Numbered from the stretch's first letter, positions 7,363 to 14,928 are shown. The stretch is 16,803 nt of DNA from an uncultured Leucothrix sp. (GCA_938004025.1 CALKXC010000063.1:1-16803); one strand, 5' to 3'. Program-made: numbers and translations. Notes: a model not told the origin generated them from the sequence alone.

Positions 7363-9059
7363 TCTTTGTTGGCACAGACGAGAGTCAACACACAGCAATA
7401 GCTGCTTTGACCCAAAATATCATGCGAAGATTTCGTGGTTGTTTTTGTTTTATCGCTGTGCTGATTGTTTCAAATTTTAGCTTTGCGGCCGCACCCACAG
7501 CACCTCAAAACCTCAAGGTCACTATCAATACGCCCTACTCCGCACTCGTGGAATGGGATGCAAGCACCAATGCGGACGACAACACCCGATATGTGCTTAC
7601 TCGCGACAGCGCCTCCATTGGTGTTCACAAGACAACCTCTTTCCTTGATAACGCACTCCTGCCAGATAGGACATTCGTTTACACGGTAACGGCCCAAAAT
7701 ATATTAGGACAGCGCTCATCTACCAGCACGATTTCTGTAACTATGCCAAGTAAGCCGGCGACCCAAGCGGTAACATCCGCAGGGGTCCAAGCGCCAACGG
7801 GTATTCGAGCTGAACGCTACTCCGAAAATTCACTTGAGTTGTTTTGGGACCGTGTCAATACTACTTACCTTCGTTATGAAGTGATTCGCAACGACCAACT
7901 CCTATCCCAATTAGATGGTGTTAGTTTTTTCGATAGACTGCCCACTGCCTCAGCACCTTACCGCTATGAGGTTGTCGCCATCGATCAGCAAGGTAATCGT
8001 TCATCACCAGCGACCCTGTCGATTAATTCCACGGCGAGCGAAGAACCAGTAGCACCTCAAAATTCTTCTACTGGCCTAATCGCCAATCCTGACCAGCTGA
8101 AATTGTCGGTTTACTCTAGCACGGCAGCAGAACTGTTCTGGATAAGACCAGCAATACAGCCAATCGGTCTGACACAAGTAGAAATCTTCCGCGATGGCAC
8201 ATTGCTAGGTCTGACAGACGGCACGAGCTACATGGACACCACAAGAACCAGACAAGACCACCAATACCGGCTTGTCACCTTGCATGATGGAGAACGTTCA
8301 TCTGGTGTACTAATTCCTGCAGAAAATTCAGTGACTTCTACCTCAACAAGTAGCGGCACAACGCGATTTATTGATGCGGTCAAGCCGCAAATACCCGTTA
8401 AGGCAGACAGAAGTGAAGGACTTGATGTTTTTCTGCTTAATGGCCAATCGAATGCCAATCCATCGTTTTTAAATGCAATGACAGAGCATCTCTCAGCGCG
8501 AGGTTTTAATTACTTAACTGCACATTACTATGTCGGCGGCCAACCTCTATCCACCTGGATCGCAGAAGACGGAACCAAGGCACTACGCTGGCCAATCATG
8601 ATGAATGTGTTTGATGGTGCGACAGCACTATGTGAAAATAACCGGCAGGACATTCGCTCAATTACTCTCGTGCATTACCAGGGAGAAGCAGATGTCAACA
8701 CGACAGAAGCTCTAATTGCCGTATCAAACAACACATCAACTCCATTCAAAAGACGCCTATCGGCTTTTACAACTGAATTTACACGTCATTTTGAAGCACG
8801 CTGTGGTATCACGCCAAACATTGCGCTCGCCATTATTTCCTTTAATGAGCAGCATTCACTTTTCCCTAGTCATCTTACGGGAGCACATGCACTAATCAGG
8901 AAAGATATAAGCGATGTAGCGCGTGAACAAGCCAATGTAGGCGCGTTTGATACCCTTGATCTAGATCACGCTGATCACGTTCATTTGGCACTGTATCCTG
9001 AGAACCAGGCCCAGTTTATTGCTGCTGAACGAGCCATCAATTTATTCTATGAACCCTAG
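7359..9059 (+). CDS. Secreted FN3-FN3-FN3-SASA carbohydrate (acetyl)esterase
   Basis: 566 residues. A hydrophobic signal sequence (FRGCFCFIAVLIVSNFSFA, about 25-43) ends in an Ala-rich cleavage region. Three fibronectin type III-like repeats follow at about 45-130, 145-225 and 243-327, each with a conserved Trp in 'EW/LFW' and Tyr in 'YEV/YRL'. Residues about 353-566 are an SGNH hydrolase of the sialate O-acetylesterase (SASA) type: nucleophile S364 in NGQSNA, HYQGEAD at 439-445, and the Asp-His pair D539 and H542 in DHADHVHL. Such enzymes remove acetyl groups from sugars outside the cytoplasm. ATGA overlap and AAAGG seven bases upstream favour the start at 7359. The ATG at 7422 would give a signal peptide of normal length but lacks a ribosome site. 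The role is probably editing of acetylation on the exported polymer; hydrolysis of a foreign glycan is possible. Confidence 0.82.
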   Translation: MIFVGTDESQHTAIAALTQNIMRRFRGCFCFIAVLIVSNFSFAAAPTAPQNLKVTINTPYSALVEWDASTNADDNTRYVLTRDSASIGVHKTTSFLDNALLPDRTFVYTVTAQNILGQRSSTSTISVTMPSKPATQAVTSAGVQAPTGIRAERYSENSLELFWDRVNTTYLRYEVIRNDQLLSQLDGVSFFDRLPTASAPYRYEVVAIDQQGNRSSPATLSINSTASEEPVAPQNSSTGLIANPDQLKLSVYSSTAAELFWIRPAIQPIGLTQVEIFRDGTLLGLTDGTSYMDTTRTRQDHQYRLVTLHDGERSSGVLIPAENSVTSTSTSSGTTRFIDAVKPQIPVKADRSEGLDVFLLNGQSNANPSFLNAMTEHLSARGFNYLTAHYYVGGQPLSTWIAEDGTKALRWPIMMNVFDGATALCENNRQDIRSITLVHYQGEADVNTTEALIAVSNNTSTPFKRRLSAFTTEFTRHFEARCGITPNIALAIISFNEQHSLFPSHLTGAHALIRKDISDVAREQANVGAFDTLDLDHADHVHLALYPENQAQFIAAERAINLFYEP

Positions 9060-9089
9060 GCAAAGCCACTAATCGGGTGTTGTCATGCA

Positions 9090-9108
9090 GCTGAATACTT
9101 TTTTCAGC
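9090..9108. terminator. Weak stem-loop between convergent genes
   Basis: GCTGAA (9090-9095) and TTCAGC (9103-9108) form a perfect 6-bp stem around a 7-nt loop. It overlaps the stop codon of the flippase gene and lies about 30 bases after the esterase stop. There is no T-run after the stem on either strand, so intrinsic termination is only a possibility. Confidence 0.2.
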
Positions 9109-10600
9109 GAGCCCGCAATCGTTGCATCAACTCATTCCGGAGTGGATCCCTCCATGCTAAACCTGCCATAGCGGCAGCAACAAGGGATAGCACTGCCAAC
9201 AGCCATATGGGAGGCACGCCCACACCCCGCCAGTGCATGGCAAACCAGGCAAAGAATGCGATAGATGGCATGCCCAGCAAGGTTGTCGGAATCAGCGTTT
9301 TTGGTAAATAGTCAAAACTACTAATATCGTACTCTTTCTGAAACCGATTAAGCACAATGCAGCTGCCGATAGACAAGGCCATCATGGCTGCCACGACAAC
9401 GCCCAAACCACCGAAATAATGGCCAAGCAACAAACCAAACAACAGGTTCAAGCTGCCGATTACTATTTGGGTAACGGCAACCCATTGCAACTTGCCGATA
9501 GCTAAGTACAACATAAAGGCAGGAACCGCGAGTATGTTGATATACCAGCCCAACAAGCAGATTAGGCCAACCCAGATGAAGGACTCCGAGAAAACTCCCG
9601 TCCACCATGTAAATAGAAAAGGTAGAACACAACCGATCAGAAGAAAATAGGGCGTGCTAATTATTAGTAAAAGTCTGAAAGTACGCCGGTAAGCTCTCTG
9701 AATTTCTGCTCTACTTTCACCAATTCTGCCAATTCGAGTGGCATAGAATGGCACGATCATTTGGAAGGCAGCCGTAATCGCAAGCCTGAACTGCACAATA
9801 GCTCGACTGGCAAGTTCGTAGTACCCTGTGAGAGTCAAACCAGAATAGACACCTAATAACCACCGCACAGTGGGCTCGAACAACAATTGCCCGACAGTCG
9901 TAATTTGCAGACCAGCACCGTACTTCAACATTTTTATAAAACGAGTATTATCCCAGCTTATCCAAGATACAAGAGGTTGCTTCATCACCCAAAGCAAGGA
10001 GGCCAAGAGCAGCAATGCTTGAATTGACAAAAAACTAAATTGCAACCGGCCCAGTACTTCAAGCCCATGTATCGGTATCCAACGGTAAGCGAGCACTAGC
10101 TGTACAACTCCGCCAATCATCATAGCTAAACAGCGAAGCACGGTTCTCTGGTTGCCGTCCAGCGCTGCACACAAAAGATTCACCATTGCTGCCATCCAGA
10201 CAGCAGCTAGCGTCCAAGGCACTAGCTTCAAGGCAACCAATACAAGCTCGGCATCCTCCACTGTGTGGGTTAACACCCAATACACAAAAGGCTGAATCAG
10301 CAAGGCACACATGCCAACTACAACCAATAAAAAACAGGCAGACATAACTATTGTTGTAATTGCCCGCGAGGGTTTGCTGGCACCTAAATCGTTGCCTACA
10401 AATTTTGCCACACCACCCGCCATGCCAAATTCGCCAAGCCTTGCAACCCCACAGGTTGCAAACACTAGCGACCACACACCAATTTGCTCAATACCCAGCT
10501 TTTGAACAAGGAAACGATAGAAGACAAACAACAGCACAGCATTGAATACGGTTGATGCGGACGACGCTAGTGCATTGCCCGACAAAAGCCTCATGCTCAT
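9104..10600 (-). CDS. wzx: Wzx-type oligosaccharide flippase
   Basis: 498 residues with about 12-14 hydrophobic helices, the size and layout of polysaccharide flippases of the MOP superfamily, which move undecaprenyl-diphosphate-linked units to the periplasmic side. The N-terminus (MSMRLLSGNALASSASTVFNAVLLFVFYRFLVQKLGIEQIGVWSL) carries the first helix and the 'lG..~~G~wsl' loop typical of Wzx/PST proteins. GEFGMAGGVAKFVG near residues 57-70 is another standard element. The first ATG (10600) has GGA eight bases upstream; a second ATG lies two codons later. It is last in the minus-strand group and starts 37 nt after the FkbM stop, so it is probably cotranscribed. The transported unit is presumably the one built by the glycosyltransferases in this window. 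Confidence 0.87.
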   Translation of the reverse strand: MSMRLLSGNALASSASTVFNAVLLFVFYRFLVQKLGIEQIGVWSLVFATCGVARLGEFGMAGGVAKFVGNDLGASKPSRAITTIVMSACFLLVVVGMCALLIQPFVYWVLTHTVEDAELVLVALKLVPWTLAAVWMAAMVNLLCAALDGNQRTVLRCLAMMIGGVVQLVLAYRWIPIHGLEVLGRLQFSFLSIQALLLLASLLWVMKQPLVSWISWDNTRFIKMLKYGAGLQITTVGQLLFEPTVRWLLGVYSGLTLTGYYELASRAIVQFRLAITAAFQMIVPFYATRIGRIGESRAEIQRAYRRTFRLLLIISTPYFLLIGCVLPFLFTWWTGVFSESFIWVGLICLLGWYINILAVPAFMLYLAIGKLQWVAVTQIVIGSLNLLFGLLLGHYFGGLGVVVAAMMALSIGSCIVLNRFQKEYDISSFDYLPKTLIPTTLLGMPSIAFFAWFAMHWRGVGVPPIWLLAVLSLVAAAMAGLAWRDPLRNELMQRLRAR

Positions 10601-10637
10601 ATCAGATTTCCAAATGCTTCAAGCAATGCAACTGCTG

Positions 10638-11525
10638 CTAGCGAGGAAGGCAAATAATTTCCCCATAGTCTCCCGTTCCAGGCATGTCTGATGGTCGATT
10701 AGCATTGGAGACATCATAGTTCGCGTTGTGAAGAATCTCGATAACTTTCGCTGCTGAACTGCCATTCTTCTGTAGCATGACATTGGAGAGCTCGGCAAGG
10801 ATAACGGGGCGATGGGTATTCAGTGTGTGGGCACCACCGCTAAAAACCTGATGCTCAAACCCTTCAACGTCTACTTTGATGAACTTAGGTTCTAGAGCAT
10901 ATCGCTGGACTAACGCATCCAGAGTATCGCACTCTACTTTCTCCACGCCCCACTGCTCCCCCGTTACGGCCTGATGCGACATCTCACCGAGTGTGGAAAA
11001 TTCTTCTCGACCCTGTATAACCTTGATTTCCACAGTTCCAGCAGCATCAGACACAGCTCCATGGTGAACTAGCACCTGAGCGGTAGAATTGTTAAGAGCG
11101 AGGTTCCTGTTCAAACGCTCAAGCGCATTGGCAGTGGGTTCAATGGCCAACACACGACCACCCTGGACTAAGCCTGCAAAGAAAACTGAATGAAAACCGA
11201 TATTGGCACCGATATCGAGCACATCGGTCCCGCTCTGTATATATTTACCACACAAACTGGTGAGTTCAGGCTCGTAATATCCATCGCGTGCAATCCTTCT
11301 AAACAATGCGCTCTTTGGATTCACATAAAACTGACCATTAAATTCTGGAACATCCAGACAGATATCTTCAACGACGCACTTAGATAAGTTATCCAGAACT
11401 GCCTCAGCAGGTGAATTTCTGAGCGCAGTGTATTTATGAAAACCGCCCAAAGCCAACTTTTGAATGGGTTCCAGCAAATTTGGATAACGTTGTTTTAGAT
11501 CAACAATTATTTTACGGATACTCAT
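10638..11525 (-). CDS. FkbM-family SAM-dependent methyltransferase
   Basis: 295 residues. Motif I VLDIGANIGFHSVFFA (102-117), ribose-binding VLAIEP (125-130), and the FkbM signature FIKVDVEGFEHQVFSGG (215-231) are all present, followed by RPVILAELSN. The N-terminal 90 residues, with FYVNP…RIARDGYYEPEL, are the usual 'substrate lid' region before motif I. The fold methylates hydroxyl groups of sugars or related small molecules. No Shine-Dalgarno is obvious before the ATG at 11525. It lies between the WecA-like transferase and the flippase on the same strand. A 159-bp AT-rich gap separates it from the former; I see no clear promoter there, only an inverted repeat at 11624-11653. Confidence 0.9.
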   Translation of the reverse strand: MSIRKIIVDLKQRYPNLLEPIQKLALGGFHKYTALRNSPAEAVLDNLSKCVVEDICLDVPEFNGQFYVNPKSALFRRIARDGYYEPELTSLCGKYIQSGTDVLDIGANIGFHSVFFAGLVQGGRVLAIEPTANALERLNRNLALNNSTAQVLVHHGAVSDAAGTVEIKVIQGREEFSTLGEMSHQAVTGEQWGVEKVECDTLDALVQRYALEPKFIKVDVEGFEHQVFSGGAHTLNTHRPVILAELSNVMLQKNGSSAAKVIEILHNANYDVSNANRPSDMPGTGDYGEIICLPR

Positions 11526-11623
11526 TCAAACACCAATTAGCTCTAATCTAAGGTGTCTTGGATTTTCAAATCATATGTGATTCAAGCTAACACCATCTCG
11601 CCTTTATTATGACATTATTCGTT

Positions 11624-11653
11624 GAGTGTTTTTTGGATGAAATTACAACACTC
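11624..11653. repeat. Inverted repeat between the WecA-like and FkbM genes
   Basis: GAGTGTT (11624-11630) and AACACTC (11647-11653) form a perfect 7-bp dyad with a 16-nt spacer in the gap after the WecA-like gene. It could be a weak RNA hairpin or an operator. It lacks the T-run expected of a terminator. Confidence 0.35.
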
Positions 11654-11684
11654 TGGTGTGTCTCCTGGGGATTACAAACCAATC

Positions 11685-12791
11685 TCAAATTTTTTCGGTA
11701 GCCTCGTACTTCTCAACCCCTTCCTCCGAAATTCGCCCCTTACCAATATATTTAACCGCACCACTAATGCCAAAATACTGAGCTAGGGTAATAACAATAA
11801 ACGCCCATAAGAAATAAAACTGTGGAACATCAGTTGAGTTTGCAAAAATACCTATTGCAACAAATATAAGTTGCAGCAAAATTAAAACAATTAACGTGTA
11901 CCTTCGGCTTAAACCGAGATCCTGCAGTACATGATGGAAGTGATCCCTACCCGCAGTAAATGCCGAACTACCTCGCATTAAACGGCGAATCATGACCGAT
12001 ACAGTATCAAGTAAGGGTAATCCGAGTATCCAACCTGCTGATGTCGGTGTAATCACAGGGTTACTTTTCTGACTAAGCTCAACCACAAGAATAACTAATA
12101 CTAAACCCACTACCATAGATCCTGAATCCCCAAGAAACACTCTCCTTCCTGAACCAAAAAAACTAAGATTGAAGGATAAATATCCAAACAGTAGCCCCAC
12201 CATAAAAAGGGCTAAAGTGGCTTCAGGGAGTGCATTGGATTTTATGGCCAATGTAGCAATGGCAAGTAGTGAAACAGAGGATACCGAACCGAGCAGCCCA
12301 TCTATTCCGTCTGTCATATTAATTGCATTAAGTACTCCGCACGTACACAGCATTGTAAACACCGCTGCCATGAACGGCCCAAGGATTACAGGTGTTATTG
12401 AAAACACACCGTCCAGCTTGGCAATTGAAATTCCAAATACAAACACAAGAACCGCGCCAGCTCCTAACTGCGCCACTAGCCTTGCACGAGCGGAGAGTTC
12501 AAACCGATCGTCAAGCGCCCCTAAGAGAAACAAGGGAATACTCAGAAAAGCAACTGACCAAATAGCTTCAGATTTTGGAAGAAACGGCAAGGCCAACCAT
12601 AAACCCGTCGTTATTACGATACCACCGGCCAATGGCACGTTGCCTACATGCCTTTTTCGAATATTGGGTTTATCCACAAGCCCGATACGTTTCGCAAAGG
12701 AACTGGCGATTGGCACCATCAATAATGAGTAAATAAATGCGAGAAGCGAAATGCTCACGCCGTGGGAGAATTCCATGTCAAATTTCCACAT
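11685..12791 (-). CDS. wecA: WecA-like undecaprenyl-phosphate sugar-1-phosphate transferase
   Basis: 368 residues, almost exactly the length of E. coli WecA, with about ten to eleven transmembrane helices. This family transfers HexNAc-1-phosphate from a UDP-sugar to undecaprenyl phosphate, the first committed step of Wzx/Wzy-dependent glycans. Diagnostic sites are all present: the early HVGNVPLAGG loop (48-57), LDDRFELS (93-100) with the Mg-binding Asp pair, NAINMTDGIDGL (155-166), VFLGDSGS (218-225) and GRDHFHH (281-287, the His motif of the WecA/WbpL branch). GRDHFHH separates it from MraY. A second in-frame ATG at 12776 has GGA eight bases upstream and may be the true start, removing five residues. 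It is the first gene of the minus-strand group, so its promoter should lie in 12792-12950. Whether the sugar is GlcNAc, FucNAc or QuiNAc cannot be told. Confidence 0.93.
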   Translation of the reverse strand: MWKFDMEFSHGVSISLLAFIYSLLMVPIASSFAKRIGLVDKPNIRKRHVGNVPLAGGIVITTGLWLALPFLPKSEAIWSVAFLSIPLFLLGALDDRFELSARARLVAQLGAGAVLVFVFGISIAKLDGVFSITPVILGPFMAAVFTMLCTCGVLNAINMTDGIDGLLGSVSSVSLLAIATLAIKSNALPEATLALFMVGLLFGYLSFNLSFFGSGRRVFLGDSGSMVVGLVLVILVVELSQKSNPVITPTSAGWILGLPLLDTVSVMIRRLMRGSSAFTAGRDHFHHVLQDLGLSRRYTLIVLILLQLIFVAIGIFANSTDVPQFYFLWAFIVITLAQYFGISGAVKYIGKGRISEEGVEKYEATEKI

Positions 12792-13160
12792 TCTGCGATT
12801 TTCTCAATTTAGACATCTTTAATAACAGAAAAATTAATAGTCACTGACTCAAGTATTTATTTGAATAAACCAAGTGTTCACGTTTCGCCAAGTTTATTCA
12901 TAGTAATGAATACGGTTATTTCTCCAATGCACAATTTACTAATTTACCAATCGATGGCTAGCGAAAGTTATCCTATGAATCCTACGCGAGTAACGCCCAA
13001 TGACACAAGCTGAGAAGAGTTAAAAAACTCTTAAGTTGAGATGTGAAGCAGGTGAAATGTAGGACTTCGAGAAATATACTATGTTTTGGACATTTAACCT
13101 TTGCATTAATTAAATGTTACCGCGCATTTTTAGCTTTTAATGAATGCCGGCGTGTCCTAT
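12792..13160. other. Gene-free AT-rich region upstream of the WecA-like gene, with several dyads
   Basis: No coding region is supported here. It should contain the promoter of the minus-strand group, but I find no convincing -35/-10 pair. A 35-codon frame at 12906-13013 lacks a ribosome site and homology. The stretch holds several inverted repeats, listed separately. It also has AAGAGTT (13015-13021) and AACTCTT (13026-13032), a perfect 7-bp hairpin with an AAAA loop and no T-run. The gene normally upstream of this locus has been displaced or lies beyond the insertion sequences. Confidence 0.6.
12862..12912. promoter_or_regulatory. Three TGAATA half-sites upstream of the WecA-like gene (candidate operator)
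   Basis: TGAATAAAC (12862-12870) and its exact complement GTTTATTCA (12892-12900) form a 9-bp dyad with a 21-bp spacer. The right arm overlaps a second palindrome, ATTCAT (12896-12901) and ATGAAT (12906-12911). TGAATA therefore occurs three times: at 12862 forward, 12895 reverse and 12907 forward. It begins about 70 bp upstream of the WecA-like start, where a repressor or activator would bind. No binding protein is known. Confidence 0.35.
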
Positions 13161-13238
13161 CGTTCCAAACACTTGAGCCGGGGAAAGAAGCCCCCTCTTT
13201 AAAGTACAAGAGGTATAACTAATACAGGTGTTTGAACG
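13161..13238 (+). other. 78-nt nested stem structure of unknown function
   Basis: Outer arms CGTTCCAAACACTTG (13161-13175) and CAGGTGTTTGAACG (13225-13238) pair over about 14 positions, with one bulged C and one G·U. Inside are two smaller hairpins: GGGG/CCCC (13180-13183 with 13191-13194) and CCTCTT/AAGAGG (13194-13199 with 13208-13213). They share base 13194, so the first may be shortened. The result could be a three-way junction. It lies 59 nt before the IS256 transposase start. It may be the leader or end of that element or an older chromosomal structure; I recognise no RNA family. Confidence 0.4.
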
Positions 13239-13250
13239 AGGTTGAAGAAA

Positions 13251-13310
13251 GCGGCGTATCTGGTTATTTTGTTGTTACCACACACCAAACTAACCAATGA
13301 GATACACCGC
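13251..13310 (+). promoter_or_regulatory. Stem-loop covering the IS256 transposase start
   Basis: The left arm 13251-13266 (GCGG, C, GTATCT, GGTTA) pairs with the right arm 13291-13310 (TAACC, bulge AATG, AGATAC, A, CCGC). That gives 15 base pairs, one C·A mismatch, a 4-nt bulge and a 24-nt loop. The candidate ATG at 13297 falls in the bulge and the next ATG (13312) lies just past the stem. The structure could limit transposase translation, or the arms could reflect the IS end. This is inference. Confidence 0.4.
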
Positions 13311-13809
13311 TATGAATAAGGATAATGTTCTTCAGTTCGAAGGTCGAGAGACAATTACGACAGACGCTCTCACACAGCTACTCAAGAGTGGAGCACAGCA
13401 GATGTTACAGGTTGCTATAGAGGTTGAGGTTCAGGAATTCATGCTGCAATTCCAAGATCGACTGCTAGATGATGGACGCGCTGCAGTGGTAAGAAATGGT
13501 CACCAGCTCAAGCGTGATTTGCAGACTGGCATAGGACCTGTGACAATCAGAGTACCCGAGGTTCGTTCACGAGACGGAGAACCTGTGACGTTCCGCTCAG
13601 TGCTTGTGCCGCCGTATGTTCGCAAGACAAAATCACTAGAGGCGGCACTTCCGTGGTTGTATCTGAGAGGTGTTTCAACGGGCGAGATGAGTGATGCACT
13701 TGAAGTGCTGGTGGGTCCTGAAGCGAAGGGATTGTCAGCCAGCACAGTGGCGCGCCTAAAGCAGCAGTGGGTCCTTCTTCTAACGTGTAGAAGTTCAGAC
13801 TCGATCTGA
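13297..13809 (+). pseudogene. Truncated IS256-family transposase
   Basis: About 158 residues of genuine IS256-type sequence followed by 12 residues of foreign reading to a TGA at 13807; full proteins of this family have about 400 residues. The N-terminus MNKDNVLQFEGRETITTDALTQLL, then VEVQEFMLQFQDRL, VVRNGHQLKRDLQTGIGPVTIRVPEVRSR, RTKSLE-type VRKTKSLEAALPWLYLRGVSTGEMSDAL and LSASTVARLKQQW are the standard N-terminal order of this group. The entire DDE catalytic core is missing, so the product is inactive. The better start is probably the ATG at 13312 (MNKDNV…), five codons after 13297, since family members begin there. Neither start has a good ribosome site. The break is at the insertion point of the IS481-family element. 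Confidence 0.88.
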
Positions 13810-13847
13810 CAGTTACCGGTTTTAACGTGGTGTCTGTCAGGTCAAGC

Positions 13848-14882
13848 TCAACCTAGCTGCTTTTGCTTCCAGAGTCGTTGTCCATCGATTAATGTTTCGA
13901 ATGGAGTTCTGCCACAACACATCTTGCCTTGATGCGTTCGTTCAGTATTATATTTGTTGACCCACACGTCAAGATCCTCCTGAAGTTGATCAAGTGTTGT
14001 GTAGATCTTTTTTCTGAACGTCGCCTGATAAAACTCATTCAGGATGATTTTATGAAATCGTTCGACAATGCCATTGGTCTGCGGATGTCTAGCCATGGTT
14101 CGTGTGTGATCAATATCATTGAGAGCTAAGTAGAGCTGGTAGTCATGCTGCTCTGGTTTGCCACAGTATTCAGTCCCACGATCAGTCAATATCCTGAGCA
14201 TTGAAAAACCTTGTTCTTCGTAAAAAGGAAGCACTCTTTCGTTGAGTATGTCTGCAGCTGTTATCGGCGTTTTATTAGTGTAGAGTTTTGCGTGAGCCAC
14301 TTTACTGTGGGTATCTACAAACGTTTGCTGGTAGACGCGTCCAACTACCTTGAGCGTTCCAACGTAGAAGGTATCCTGTGAGCCAAGGTATCCGGGATGC
14401 TCGGTCTTAATCTCACCGTGAGCTTCTTGCTCTTCTTTCTTGCGCTCCAGGGCTTGGACTTGGGACTCAGTTTGTACAGCCCCTGTTTCTGCCACATGCT
14501 TCTCCAAGGCTTTGAGGCGATCTTTGAAGCAGGCAAGATCGTGACGCAGCCATATACTGCGAACTCCAGAAGGAGAAACAAATGTGCCGATTTTACGCAG
14601 CTCGTTGCTGGTTCTAGTCTGCCCATGTGCGGGTTCATCAATGGCATGCTTGAGCACAGCTTCTTCAACATTGGGGTCAACTCTATTGTGAAGGTTTGGC
14701 TTGCGTCGTGTTTTCTCTAACAGTGCCTCGACACCGCCGTCTTCTACCGCTTCCTTATATCGATAAAAGGTATCCCTTGAAAAGCCCATAATCTTGCAGG
14801 CTTGAGATACGTTTTGAAGTTGTTCAGCCAAATTGATCAATCCGACTTTATGTGAAATGACTTTCTCGGTACTATGAATCAT
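13848..14882 (-). CDS. IS481-family transposase
   Basis: 344 residues, apparently complete. An N-terminal helix-turn-helix (NVSQACKIMGFSRDTFYRYKE, about 24-44) is followed by a second DNA-binding segment (RRKPNLHNRVDP…). A charged coiled-coil-like stretch spans 118-155, and then comes the integrase core. The DDE residues appear as D170 (YLGSQDTFYVG), D234 (ILTDRGTEYCG) and E274 (HPQTNGIVERFHK). The C-terminal WVNKYNTERTHQGKMCCGRTP is typical of the family. The start has AGAGG eight bases upstream. The protein probably cut and joined the ends of its own element; with one end removed by IS66 the copy is likely immobile, although the gene may still be expressed. Confidence 0.93.
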   Translation of the reverse strand: MIHSTEKVISHKVGLINLAEQLQNVSQACKIMGFSRDTFYRYKEAVEDGGVEALLEKTRRKPNLHNRVDPNVEEAVLKHAIDEPAHGQTRTSNELRKIGTFVSPSGVRSIWLRHDLACFKDRLKALEKHVAETGAVQTESQVQALERKKEEQEAHGEIKTEHPGYLGSQDTFYVGTLKVVGRVYQQTFVDTHSKVAHAKLYTNKTPITAADILNERVLPFYEEQGFSMLRILTDRGTEYCGKPEQHDYQLYLALNDIDHTRTMARHPQTNGIVERFHKIILNEFYQATFRKKIYTTLDQLQEDLDVWVNKYNTERTHQGKMCCGRTPFETLIDGQRLWKQKQLG

Positions 14883-14898
14883 GAGGGTTGCCTCTAAA

Positions 14899-14906
14899 GT
14901 TTTAAT
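14899..14906. repeat. Candidate 8-bp target duplication next to the IS66 end
   Basis: GTTTTAAT directly precedes the IS66 terminus GTAAGCG. IS66-family elements duplicate 8 bp on insertion, so the same 8-mer should follow the right end of the element, outside the window. One copy alone cannot prove it. Confidence 0.4.
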
Positions 14907-14928
14907 GTAAGCGATTAAGTTTTAGCGT

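Larger units (their letters stand above)
13161..13770 (+). mobile_element. IS256-family element, 5' part only (left boundary uncertain)
   Basis: This stretch contains the leader and first part of an IS256-family transposase. Similarity to the family stops at the Trp codon 13768-13770, after which sequence belonging to the IS481-family element begins. The exact left terminus is not determined because the matching right inverted repeat lies outside the window; it should fall between about 13140 and 13260. The rest of the element is predicted beyond the right edge. Confidence 0.6.
13786..14906 (-). mobile_element. IS481-family element, interrupted at its transposase 5' side by IS66
   Basis: The element lies inside the IS256 transposase gene. 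A TGT at 13786, the usual first three bases of IS481-family ends, is a candidate left terminus, but it could lie anywhere in 13771-13840. CTGACAG (13806-13812) and CTGTCAG (13834-13840) form a dyad near this end. On the other side only 24 bp precede the transposase start before the IS66 end at 14907. The second terminal repeat is therefore missing and should lie beyond the IS66 copy, outside the window. Confidence 0.6.

Noticed and set aside
9090..9108. Strong bidirectional terminator between the esterase and flippase genes
   Set aside because: Only a 6-bp stem with no T-tail; kept only as a weak stem-loop.
10059..10475. 138-residue minus-strand frame inside the flippase gene
   Set aside because: It is a shifted frame of the flippase, rich in Cys and Trp, with no recognisable domain.
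12169..12732. 187-residue plus-strand open frame opposite the WecA-like gene
   Set aside because: Its product is low in motif content (Ser, Pro and Thr rich), has no ribosome site, and lies fully antisense to a gene with all family motifs.
12906..13013. 35-codon frame in the gene-free region before the WecA-like gene
   Set aside because: No Shine-Dalgarno, no recognisable motif and no neighbour that would suggest a leader peptide on this strand.
13015..13032. AAGAGTT-AAAA-AACTCTT hairpin as a terminator
   Set aside because: The stem is AT-rich and neither strand has a T-run after it; no gene ends near it.
13161..13238. tRNA gene or integron attC site
   Set aside because: The outer stem is too long for a tRNA acceptor and there is no T-loop consensus; the attC core 7-mers are absent.
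14397..14720. 107-residue plus-strand frame opposite the IS481 transposase
   Set aside because: It is antisense to a complete, motif-bearing transposase and has no homology that I recognise.
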